Assembly (NCBI GenBank): GCA_020847555.1
Contig: JADLBT010000322.1
Span: 1-20,616, forward strand
Reading direction: 5' to 3'
Origin: Gemmataceae bacterium
GTDB lineage: Bacteria > Planctomycetota > Planctomycetia > Gemmatales > Gemmataceae
Length of the DNA stretch: 20,616 nucleotides
Of the stretch, positions 14,616 through 20,616 are shown one piece after another. Positions within the stretch are counted from its first letter, which is position 1, and the number at the start of each line of letters is the position of its first letter. The translations under genes and the position numbers were made by a program. The notes under the pieces were generated by a model. It was not told the origin of the DNA. It searched no databases and saw only the letters and a list, made by a program, of their open reading frames with translations.

Positions 14616-14711
14616 TCAGCAGTAGCCGGCTTCGATCTTCAGGCGGCTGTGTTCCTCGGTCTGCTCATCGGTGGGCGGAATGCCGCGCTTCAGGTTGTCG
14701 TCGATCTCCAT
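14616..14711 (-). CDS. Possible 31-aa micropeptide
   Basis: Starts MEIDDNLKRGIPPTDEQTEE and ends KIEAGYC before a TGA. Composition is natural (acidic, polar) and the spacing of 21 bases to the next gene fits the operon, but no clear ribosome site precedes it. A longer frame on the same strand (14665-14856) is Arg/Ser-rich and is not convincing. Confidence 0.4.
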   Translation of the reverse strand: MEIDDNLKRGIPPTDEQTEEHSRLKIEAGYC

Positions 14712-14795
14712 GGAGAGCACCGTTGACGATCTCTCCGCCCTCGCTGCGAACTGCGATCGCGGACGTGTACCCAGACCTGATGGGGGGGAACAATC

Positions 14796-14824
14796 GCGAC
14801 AGACGCCGTGGACGAGAATAGAAT
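14796..14824 (+). promoter_or_regulatory. Sigma70-like promoter for the 109-aa gene
   Basis: A -35-like GCGACA (14796-14801, 4/6) and -10 TAGAAT (14819-14824, 5/6) are 17 bases apart, about 30 bases before the ATG. The 143-base gap here also separates divergent genes. Confidence 0.5.
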
Positions 14825-14854
14825 GCGATCGCCGTAACGGAAGGTGGTCCTGTC

Positions 14855-15184
14855 ATGCTGGCCTGGCTGTGGAGACTGCTCGTGGGTACAAAGGCGTGGA
14901 AGGCAATGGGGGATGAGGATAATCGCTATATCATCGCGACACGGGAGGTGCATGGAATCGAATACGGCCGCCAGGTCCTACTCGAGAATGGCCTCGTACT
15001 CCCCGAAGAGCCGATCAATACAACCATGACTTACCAGCCCTACACCCAGTGGATTCCATGCGCGGCGCCACCGGAGGCGCTGCAATTGATCGAGAAGGCG
15101 GAACCGACATACCACCTCTGGGAACACCACCTCTGGGAGAAAGACGAGTCGGGCAATCTCCGCAGGAAACGATCGGAGAAGTAG
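14855..15184 (+). CDS. Orphan plus-strand protein, convergent with portal C-terminus (109 aa); possible immunity or accessory protein
   Basis: GGAAGGTGG lies 7 bases before the ATG. The protein is soluble-looking after a short Trp-rich start (MLAWLWRLLVG), with RYIIATREVHGIEYGRQVL, PPEALQLIEKAEP and an acidic/Lys C-terminus. The region is distinctly lower in GC than the rest (32/60 at 14881-14940). Its stop is only 12 bases from the convergent stop of the portal gene. Opposite orientation and own promoter resemble a moron gene. Because the adjacent portal C-terminus looks effector-like, an immunity or regulatory partner is an attractive but untested idea. No family recognised. Confidence 0.65.
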   Translation: MLAWLWRLLVGTKAWKAMGDEDNRYIIATREVHGIEYGRQVLLENGLVLPEEPINTTMTYQPYTQWIPCAAPPEALQLIEKAEPTYHLWEHHLWEKDESGNLRRKRSEK

Positions 15185-15196
15185 TCTCTCCGTACC

Positions 15197-18091
15197 TCAT
15201 TTCTGCCGCTTGCCGAGTATGCGCCACTTCACCCCGTGTTCGTCCAGCTTCTCTCGGAGATTTGCGTCCGGCACGGACGGAAGGCCAACCTCGTCGATGT
15301 CGGAGAGAGACAGACCACCGTGGTAGTGCAGCTCCAGAAATCGCCGGGCGGACTTGCGCCAGGCGCCCAGCGAGTCAATGCTCGCATTGCGGTTGATGAA
15401 CCATCCCGGGTCGATGGACTTGTGGCCCATCTGCAGCGCGGGCGTCGCCTGAATCTGAACGCCGAAGTATTTATCGCGACCGCCCTCGAAGGAGTCCCCG
15501 AAGGTCGCAGTAGCTCGCTCCTTGACGTGCGGCTTGAACTTGATCACGACCGAACCGTATCGCCGCGCGGCATTGAGTACGTCCCGCCTTTCCTCCTCAG
15601 CGACTCCTCCGAAGTCGGGCTCGGAGACGTATCCGTAGATCGGGCGCGTGGCGGGGTGTTCCGTCCTGGGGACGCCCATCACATCAGCTTCCAACCCGAT
15701 CCGCGCATCGATGGCCAGCACACCTCCACCAGACTTGCCGGTTTCGGCCTGGTTCTTGAACCTCCCGGACTCCAAGATCAGCGGCAGGATCTTATCTCCA
15801 ACTCGTATATACGCATCGTTCTCGTCGAGGATCTTCTGGGCCTTCTGCCGCACCTTCTCCTGAAACACCTCCCGGGAGACACCAGCTTGTGCGGCCAGGT
15901 GCATCCAATTCCCACTTTGATTCTGCTCGACCTGCCTCGCTGCGTCCTGGTACGCCTTGCTCACCGCCATCCGTGCCGCCAGGTGTTCCGGCCCCACAGC
16001 TGCGGTCCGGTCCGTCTGCTGCGCCTTTGCGGCCTGAGGTCGCCCAAACAGCCGGTCGGCCAATGCACGCAGCCTCCTCTGCCATCGCTCGCTATTCGCC
16101 TGCTGCCAGACCTTGCCGTGAACTTCGTGCGTGCCGATTTGGTGCCAGTCGGCTCCGGGGGAATCCGGGCCGTGGTAGGTGGAGTGCGTCCCAGCCACTC
16201 GTTTCCCATCGACGTAGCGGACCTCGCGGCCCAGCTTGTCCCTGATCGTGCCGGTGAATCCTGCTTCGAGCAGAGCGCGAAGGCCTGCCCGCCTCAGCCG
16301 CCGCACCCGTTCCCGGAACTCCTGCACAGCCTTTATGTCGCGGCGGCGTCTGGCTCGCGAAAGCACTCGTTCCGCAGACTCCAGCGACTCCACGAGCGAA
16401 AGTAGTTTTGCTGTAGGACGTTGCCCCCCGATCGCCTCCGGTACAGGCGTCTGCACATCCGCTGGCGGCGTCCCCCGCTCGTCGCCCAGCGATCCGAGCA
16501 GCTCGTCCGGACTGCCGCCTCCGCCGCCCTGGTCGGGTGGACCCATGCCGCCCTGCTGCCCCTGCCCGGTCCGCTCCTCGTGCTCCTCGATGTTGGCTTG
16601 CTCGCGATCGTAGTCCAACCCCTCCTGCTGGCACCACGTCTGCACGCTGAGGACCTTGTTCATGCTGAGGGTCTGGTTGCGCTGCGCCTCCTGTGCCCGG
16701 TCGCGGACTACGAGACTCGGCCCCTCCACCTGCAACTCGATGGCGCGCAGAGCCTCCCGCGGCAGGCGGCCGGCGCGCACGGCGTTGCGCACGACGATCC
16801 ACATCGTGCCGCAGTGCTGTCCCCGTCGGTAGACCCCCGCTCCGAACTTGCGCGCGAACCTGGCCTGCAGTCGCTCCATACTCTTCACAAAAGGAGATTC
16901 TGCTACTAGCGTTGAGGCGTAATTGGACGAACTGGAATCGCCCGAGAGCATGTACTCGGGCATCTGGAGACGTGCGCCCACCGCCCGGAGCTCGGCTTGC
17001 AGGACAGCAGTAAATGCGGGAGTGTTGACGTCGCCGCCGGGGAACTGGTACTCGGTGTTCTCGCTGCTGTCGATCACGGAGCCGGGCGCGTACTGTTTGA
17101 TGTACTGCGTCCGCCCGGTCAGGGAGCTGGTGGCGGCGATGTCCGCCTCGGACTGCTGGAAGGACTGCAAGGCCGCCAGACTGTAGCCCTTGTGCTTGCG
17201 GATCACGGCGAACGTGGCCTGGATCTGCGCCATGAGGCTCATGTTGCGGAGGAGTTTCTCGGCGCGGTCGAGGTTCTTCCGGACCGGAAAGAAGGTGGGC
17301 AATCCGCGCTTGGACGAACGCGGCACGTTGAGCTTCAGGTGGACGATTTCGTCGACCGACACCCGTTCCGTGGCCGTGCCGGTCTGCGGGTCCTCGACCA
17401 CCCAGTACGCCAGGATCCGCTCGACGTCGAGCGGATCGGTCTCCACTCCGAACAGAAACGCCCGCGGGTCGCCCTTCTGATGCGGCGGCGTCTTCAGGTG
17501 TTCGGGCTCGACGGCGCGCACCTCGGTGAGGCCGCCGTTGCCGGCGAAGTAGCGCGTGATGAACTCGCCGTCCACGTCGGCGCGCTGCACCAGCTCCTGC
17601 TCCAGTTCCCCCCAACCGCTTCGGTCGATGAACTCGTCGAGGACAGCCTGGACCTGCCGGGCCAGCGGATCCTTGGCGGACCCCTTCTCGTCGGCCGGAG
17701 TGCGGGGATCGTCGCTCTTGCGCACGGCACGGTAGGTGAAGCCCTTACCGACGATGTAGGAGCAGCGGTTTTCTACTCCATTGATCGCGAATTCGTTGTT
17801 GGCGCATACTTGCCGGGAAATGTCCCGCACCATCTTGAGGCCGTGTTCGCTGATGTAGACCGGGAGGGTTTCCCCTTTCTTCTGCCGGTCCAGGTTCCAC
17901 GGCACCTGCTCCTGGTAGCCGATGGGCAGCCAGAAGTCGTCCGCATCGAACAGCATCTCCCGCGGATCGACGTACTGATCGGTCCAGTTGATCTGCGACT
18001 CGAGCAGCCGCTTGCGCAGGGTCAGCTCGGCCGCTTCCACCTGCGCGCGGAGGTGCTTCAGATCGACCCCGTTGTCGTTGGGTGGGTTCAT
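15197..18091 (-). CDS. Portal protein with long C-terminal extension carrying a possible effector domain (964 aa)
   Basis: Residues 1-510 are a lambda-type portal: an N-terminal helical arm, ERVSVDEIVHLKLNVPRSSKRG (243-262), NLDRAEKLLRNMSLMAQIQATFAVI (273-297), and the conserved EYMLSGDSSSSNYAS (379-393). The ATG at 18091 overlaps the previous TGA by one base (TGATG). A Gly/Pro linker (about 505-560) follows, then a basic helical segment and the 27-aa motif (606-632). The rest (about 640-964) has no portal character: EHLAARMAVSKAYQDAARQ, VSREVFQEKV, RPIYGYVSEP (816-825), YGSVVIKFKPHVKERATATFGDS (845-867) and ELHYHGGLSLSDIDEVGLP (920-938). The last block resembles my memory of DUF3626-like domains near ADP-ribosyltransferase toxins, a weak identification. 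Typical portals are about 450-550 aa. The C-terminus also has lower GC (31/60 at 15781-15840). Confidence 0.85.
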   Translation of the reverse strand: MNPPNDNGVDLKHLRAQVEAAELTLRKRLLESQINWTDQYVDPREMLFDADDFWLPIGYQEQVPWNLDRQKKGETLPVYISEHGLKMVRDISRQVCANNEFAINGVENRCSYIVGKGFTYRAVRKSDDPRTPADEKGSAKDPLARQVQAVLDEFIDRSGWGELEQELVQRADVDGEFITRYFAGNGGLTEVRAVEPEHLKTPPHQKGDPRAFLFGVETDPLDVERILAYWVVEDPQTGTATERVSVDEIVHLKLNVPRSSKRGLPTFFPVRKNLDRAEKLLRNMSLMAQIQATFAVIRKHKGYSLAALQSFQQSEADIAATSSLTGRTQYIKQYAPGSVIDSSENTEYQFPGGDVNTPAFTAVLQAELRAVGARLQMPEYMLSGDSSSSNYASTLVAESPFVKSMERLQARFARKFGAGVYRRGQHCGTMWIVVRNAVRAGRLPREALRAIELQVEGPSLVVRDRAQEAQRNQTLSMNKVLSVQTWCQQEGLDYDREQANIEEHEERTGQGQQGGMGPPDQGGGGGSPDELLGSLGDERGTPPADVQTPVPEAIGGQRPTAKLLSLVESLESAERVLSRARRRRDIKAVQEFRERVRRLRRAGLRALLEAGFTGTIRDKLGREVRYVDGKRVAGTHSTYHGPDSPGADWHQIGTHEVHGKVWQQANSERWQRRLRALADRLFGRPQAAKAQQTDRTAAVGPEHLAARMAVSKAYQDAARQVEQNQSGNWMHLAAQAGVSREVFQEKVRQKAQKILDENDAYIRVGDKILPLILESGRFKNQAETGKSGGGVLAIDARIGLEADVMGVPRTEHPATRPIYGYVSEPDFGGVAEEERRDVLNAARRYGSVVIKFKPHVKERATATFGDSFEGGRDKYFGVQIQATPALQMGHKSIDPGWFINRNASIDSLGAWRKSARRFLELHYHGGLSLSDIDEVGLPSVPDANLREKLDEHGVKWRILGKRQK
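16196..16276 (-). repeat. 27-residue motif, copy 3 (portal, after the portal fold)
   Basis: Encodes ALLEAGFTGTIRDKLGR then EVRYVDGKRV at portal residues 606-632, at the junction between the portal body and the C-terminal extension. Same motif as the two copies in the 343-aa protein. Confidence 0.85.
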
Positions 18092-18408
18092 CAGTTGACG
18101 ATCTCGTAGACGATGTGGCCGCTGACCTGCACCGCACCGCCCAGCGCGAGGTTCAGCGCCTCGCCGGCGGCGCACTCCAGCACCGCTGGCCGATGACCCT
18201 CCGAGGGCGACAGCCCGGCGTCGTGCGGCACTCCCGCAGCGCAGGTCATCGCCCCGGACAGGGCCGTGCTGCCCGACTTCCACTGGATCGCGACCGCCCC
18301 GGCTGCCACGAGGTGGTAGTGTGCGACCCGGATTCGCCGGCCTGCACCTGGAGCCGCCACCAGCTCGTGATCCGCCGCTGTTGCCGCGCTGACCGTCAGG
18401 AACGCCAT
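18091..18408 (-). CDS. Small structural or assembly protein (105 aa)
   Basis: The sequence begins MAFLTVSAATAADHEL, then AGRRIRVAHYHLVAAGAVAIQWKSG, TALSGAMTCAAG and ALNLALGGAVQVSGHIVYE. This beta-rich layout resembles small phage proteins found between terminase and portal genes, with GKRIRV and LTG-type core segments. ATG 18408 follows GAGGGG by 7 bases and the previous stop by 4; the earlier ATG is a shadow. It shares the TGATG junction with the portal gene. Confidence 0.75.
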   Translation of the reverse strand: MAFLTVSAATAADHELVAAPGAGRRIRVAHYHLVAAGAVAIQWKSGSTALSGAMTCAAGVPHDAGLSPSEGHRPAVLECAAGEALNLALGGAVQVSGHIVYEIVN

Positions 18409-18412
18409 CGCT

Positions 18413-18640
18413 TTACCCCTCTTCGGCAAGGTGGTCTTCGAGATCCTTGACAGACATGCCCAGGGCATCAGCGACGTGAGCCCGGATACAGGGACCCGAA
18501 TAGTCGTCAGCCCGTGCGGCGATGCGCAGGAGTACCCCGCGGTATCTTTGGGCGCGGTCGATGGCGACTGCGAGCTGCTCGCGCAAAACGCTCGCTTCCT
18601 CGGTGATCAGCTCGATCATCAGCGGCCCCGCAATCGCCAT
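18413..18640 (-). CDS. Small phage protein with helical pattern (75 aa)
   Basis: Starts MAIAGPLMIELITEEASVLRE, continues with AIDRAQRYRGVLLRIAARADD and ends VADALGMSVKDLEDHLAEEG. The start at 18640 is 4 bases after the terminase stop and is preceded by GGGTGAGG; the longer frame to 18715 lies within the terminase gene. Coiled-coil plus a small C-terminal helix. Function unknown; the operon position fits a packaging accessory. Confidence 0.72.
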   Translation of the reverse strand: MAIAGPLMIELITEEASVLREQLAVAIDRAQRYRGVLLRIAARADDYSGPCIRAHVADALGMSVKDLEDHLAEEG

Positions 18641-18644
18641 CGCC

Positions 18645-20073
18645 TCACCCTCCCACTCGTCCGCCGATCCGCTCAGTCGTGCCGCTGGCCAGTTGCAGGG
18701 CCAGCCCGATCGCACCTTCGAGCGCGTCAGGGCCGTCGTCGTGCTGTCCGCAGGGGAAATCCTTGAGCTGCTGGACGAGCAGCTTTGCGCCCTTCGAGCC
18801 GCCCTTGAACCGAAGATGCTTGCGGAACAGGTACGGTCCGATGCGGCGAATGCGGATCGTCTTGTCGATCATGTTCTCGATCGGGAAAACGGGCCACGAG
18901 ACGCCCAGCGCCATCGCCTGCCGCACGAACTCGTCCGCGAGCAACTCCTGAAAAACGTTGGCCTCGATGCCGATGCCGTGGGGCTGGAAGCCTCTCGCCA
19001 GCTCGAGCCCCTCCGCGACGATCCGCGGCGTGGGTCTCCGGTCGAGGTCGGCATCGACGTAGAGGATGCCGCCAGGGGCGACCGCGAGACTGATCCACGC
19101 GGAGTAGTCGCCGTACCTGGCATTCTTGCCCTTGGAGGGGTCGAGAAACATGATCCGCAACAGTGGACGAGATGGCCATTCGTCGAACCAGATGTCGGGG
19201 CCGAAAGTATTCCGGCGGCCACTCCGTGCCGCCTTCTGCCGTGGGGTCCTGCTGGTACAGAGCGGCCCACCAGAACGCCTCGATGTCCTTGCGGGTCGCC
19301 TCCAGCCGCTCGGCTGGGTAGCGCTGCGGCCAGAGCGCCTCGCCGGGTTGCCGTCCCAGCGGGTCACTCTCTGTGGCCAGGGCCGGCAGGCTGATCACCT
19401 CCCAGCGGTAGCCGTCGAGGTCGGCAGCCTGGGACAAGAGTCGCCCGGCCAGGTCGTCGCGGTGCCAGCGGGTCATGATCAGGATCACCGACCCGTTCGG
19501 CTCCAGGCGCGTGTAGGCCGTGGACTTGAACCAGTCCCACGCCTTCTCGCGCTGCGTCGGGCTGCGGGCCTCCTCGGCGTTCTTGACCGGGTCGTCCACG
19601 ATCAGCACATCGGCACCGCGGCCGGTGATCGGGCCACCCACGCCAGCGGTGACCATGCCGCCCTCGCGGCCCTCGATCTCCCAGCGGTCCGCCGCACTGG
19701 ACGCCCCCGACACCTTGACGCCGAACAGGTGCCCGGTGGCGCCGAGGACGTCGCGAGCCTTGCGGCCCCAGCCCGCCGCGAAGTTGGCCTCGTAGCTGGT
19801 CAGGATCACCCGGCGGTCCGGGTAAGACCCCAGGAACCACGCGGGAAAGTAGCGGCTGGTTAGTTCGCTCTTGCCGTGCCGCGGCGGCATGCTGATCACC
19901 AGCCGGCGGCAGCGGCCCGCAGCGACGTCGAGCAGCTTGCGGTTGAGCAGGGTAAGGTGGGGCGGACTGACCCAGCGTCCACGGCTGGCATGCCACGCCA
20001 GACCGCCCGGCGTGTGGCGCGCAACGTCGGCAGGGGAGACGGCGGGCGCAGCGGTAGCGGCAGCGGCGACCAT
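18645..20073 (-). CDS. terL: Terminase large subunit (packaging ATPase-nuclease), with an internal +1 frameshift
   Basis: Pumps DNA into the prohead and cuts it. The N-terminal ATPase has Walker A SMPPRHGKSE (61-70), Walker B ADVLIVDDP (154-162) and a coupling-motif-like ILIMTRWHRDD (198-207). After residue 290 (TTT at 19206-19204) the reading frame must shift by +1; the continued frame gives LDPSKG with Asp311, GIEAN near 368-372 and HDDGPDALEG at 444-453, the acidic metal-binding nuclease residues. The joined protein is about 475 aa, normal for the family. Without a shift, the original frame carries on for another 158 codons of Arg/Pro-rich non-homologous sequence to 18727. Start ATG 20073, 45 bases after the small subunit's stop, without a clear ribosome site. 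The shift may be programmed, a real mutation or a sequence error in a CCCC run at 19197-19200. Confidence 0.87.
19197..19206 (-). other. Frameshift site in the large terminase gene (TTT-CGG-CCC)
   Basis: On the coding strand the junction reads TAC TTT CGG CCC CGA. Skipping the C after TTT gives EYF-GPDIWFDEW; deleting one C of CCCC gives EYF-RPDIWFDEW. Both reach the nuclease frame. TTT-CGN is a known +1 slip site because the Phe tRNA can re-pair on TTC. Confidence 0.6.
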
Positions 20074-20098
20074 GTCGTGCAGTATGCCGGTGAGGCGT

Positions 20099-20112
20099 GG
20101 CGGGGAACAAAC
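20099..20112 (-). promoter_or_regulatory. Intergenic box, GTTTGTTCCCCGCC type (copy ahead of terL)
   Basis: In the 45-base gap between the terminase genes, minus strand. Nine bases later comes CGGCATACTGC, a degenerate form of the CGGCACAATGC found with the other two copies. Confidence 0.5.
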
Positions 20113-20118
20113 GGCGGG

Positions 20119-20577
20119 TCAGGTCGGCGGCGACTCGGGAGGAGCAATCCGGGCAAGCAACTGACAGGCGAGGTCAGCCGCAACGGGGTCGGCGGCGACG
20201 GGCGTCCAGGGCCGCAGGCCGTCGGGTGTGACCGGGGCGATCTTCTCCACGAACATGCCGCGGTGTTTTCCCAGCAGCTCCAGGGCGCGCACCCGGGCGG
20301 AGTGGCTGCCCGTCTCGCCGCAGTCCTGAGCCTCGATCATGAGGCGCTCGATCACCCAATCTTGGGTCAGCTCCGTTCGCTTGGCGCGGTTGGCTTGTGC
20401 CTCGGCAATGGCGGCCGCTATGCCATGATTTGCCATGAGCTTTGCGGCGTTCACGGAAGCGACGTGGTCGTTCTTAGCCGCGTACCCCGCGCGCCGGTAG
20501 GCCGCCGCGGCATTGAGGTCTACCAAATATTCCCTGACGAACGCCTGCTGCTTGTCCGTCAGCTTCCGCTCCGCCAC
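20119..20577 (-). CDS. terS: Terminase small subunit (152 aa)
   Basis: Recognises packaging sites and recruits the large subunit. The N-terminus is the family signature: KLTDKQQAFVREYLVDLNAA, then AAYRRAGY, AAKLMANHGIAAAIAE (a helix-turn-helix-like DNA-binding region), and a middle coiled coil with RVRALELLGKHRGMF. The C-terminus is Pro/Ala-rich. Start GTG at 20577, 3 bases past the stop of the upstream gene, with AGAGGA upstream. Immediately precedes the large subunit, the standard order. Confidence 0.88.
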   Translation of the reverse strand: MAERKLTDKQQAFVREYLVDLNAAAAYRRAGYAAKNDHVASVNAAKLMANHGIAAAIAEAQANRAKRTELTQDWVIERLMIEAQDCGETGSHSARVRALELLGKHRGMFVEKIAPVTPDGLRPWTPVAADPVAADLACQLLARIAPPESPPT

Positions 20578-20580
20578 CGC

Positions 20581-20616
20581 TCACCGTCCTCTCAACGTCG
20601 CGATTTCCTGCTCGAG
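20581..20616 (-). CDS. C-terminal end of an unidentified gene (partial, enters from right edge)
   Basis: The last 11 codons read LEQEIATLRGR then TGA, a coiled-coil-like end. It is followed by the small terminase start 3 bases later, so it likely belongs to the same operon. Too short to identify; the frame could be chance. Confidence 0.35.
   Translation of the reverse strand, partial: LEQEIATLRGR

Noticed and set aside
14665..14856. A 63-codon minus-strand frame overlapping the plus-strand promoter
   Set aside because: Arg/Ser-rich, no ribosome site, and it conflicts with a more natural 31-aa frame and the 109-aa gene's control region.
15174..15192. 6-bp inverted repeat over the convergent stops of the 109-aa and portal genes
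   Set aside because: Short stem, 7-base loop and no T-run; too weak to call a terminator.
18645..19367. A separate 240-aa gene for the terminase nuclease half
   Set aside because: Its first about 55 residues are a shadow of the ATPase frame; the real part begins at the shift near 19202, so it is one enzyme split by frame.

Overview
The window is a high-GC block of a tailed-phage (Caudoviricetes) head and neck module, almost certainly a prophage or a phage relative integrated in a bacterial genome. Nearly all genes lie on the minus strand, so the late operon reads from the right edge to the left: coiled-coil end of an unknown gene, small terminase, large terminase (frameshifted), two small proteins, a very large portal protein, a 31-aa and a 71-aa protein, a basic 343-aa protein, a Mu-F/SPP1-gp7-like head protein, an XRE regulator, prohead protease with scaffold, decoration protein, major capsid protein, a 79-aa protein, a GT4-methyltransferase fusion, a GT2 glycosyltransferase, two small structural proteins, a CxxC protein, a 2-oxoglutarate oxygenase, a zinc-ribbon protein, a 60-aa protein, and the start of a long Pro-rich repeat protein that runs off the left edge. 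Genes are tightly packed, often with GTGA, ATGA or TGATG overlaps. Host: GC content, many GTG starts, the XRE protein with AT-hook-like tail and the character of the small plus-strand proteins fit a planctomycete (Gemmata-like) host; this is inference from general impression, not a search.

Two islands interrupt the late operon on the plus strand. The first (about 10917-11931) holds a divergent control region next to the XRE gene, with a good sigma70-like promoter overlapping repeated TACGA/TGACGTA boxes, followed by four tiny genes (two of them membrane peptides); strong hairpins follow the second, third and fourth. The second (about 14796-15184) is a single 109-aa gene with its own promoter, convergent with the C-terminal end of the portal gene and sharing its lower GC.

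The most interesting parts are: (i) the portal protein is about 964 aa, with a C-terminal extension that looks like a separate, possibly effector-like domain, next to the convergent 109-aa gene that could be its partner or immunity gene; (ii) a 27-residue motif (AL-EAGF-GTI-DK-GR...GKRV) occurs once in the portal, just after the portal fold, and once near each end of the 343-aa protein; (iii) the large terminase needs a +1 shift exactly at a TTT-CGG site; (iv) a perfect 17-bp inverted repeat covers both possible start codons of the protease gene, and a related two-part element precedes three genes of the operon; (v) a set of protein- or glycan-modifying enzymes (glycosyltransferases, methyltransferase, 2OG oxygenase) sits upstream of a Pro-rich repeat protein.

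No gene-free stretch exceeds 300 bases; the largest gaps are 14712-14854 and 10917-11032, both regulatory in appearance. I saw no tRNA, rRNA, CRISPR array, insertion sequence, integrase or attachment site.
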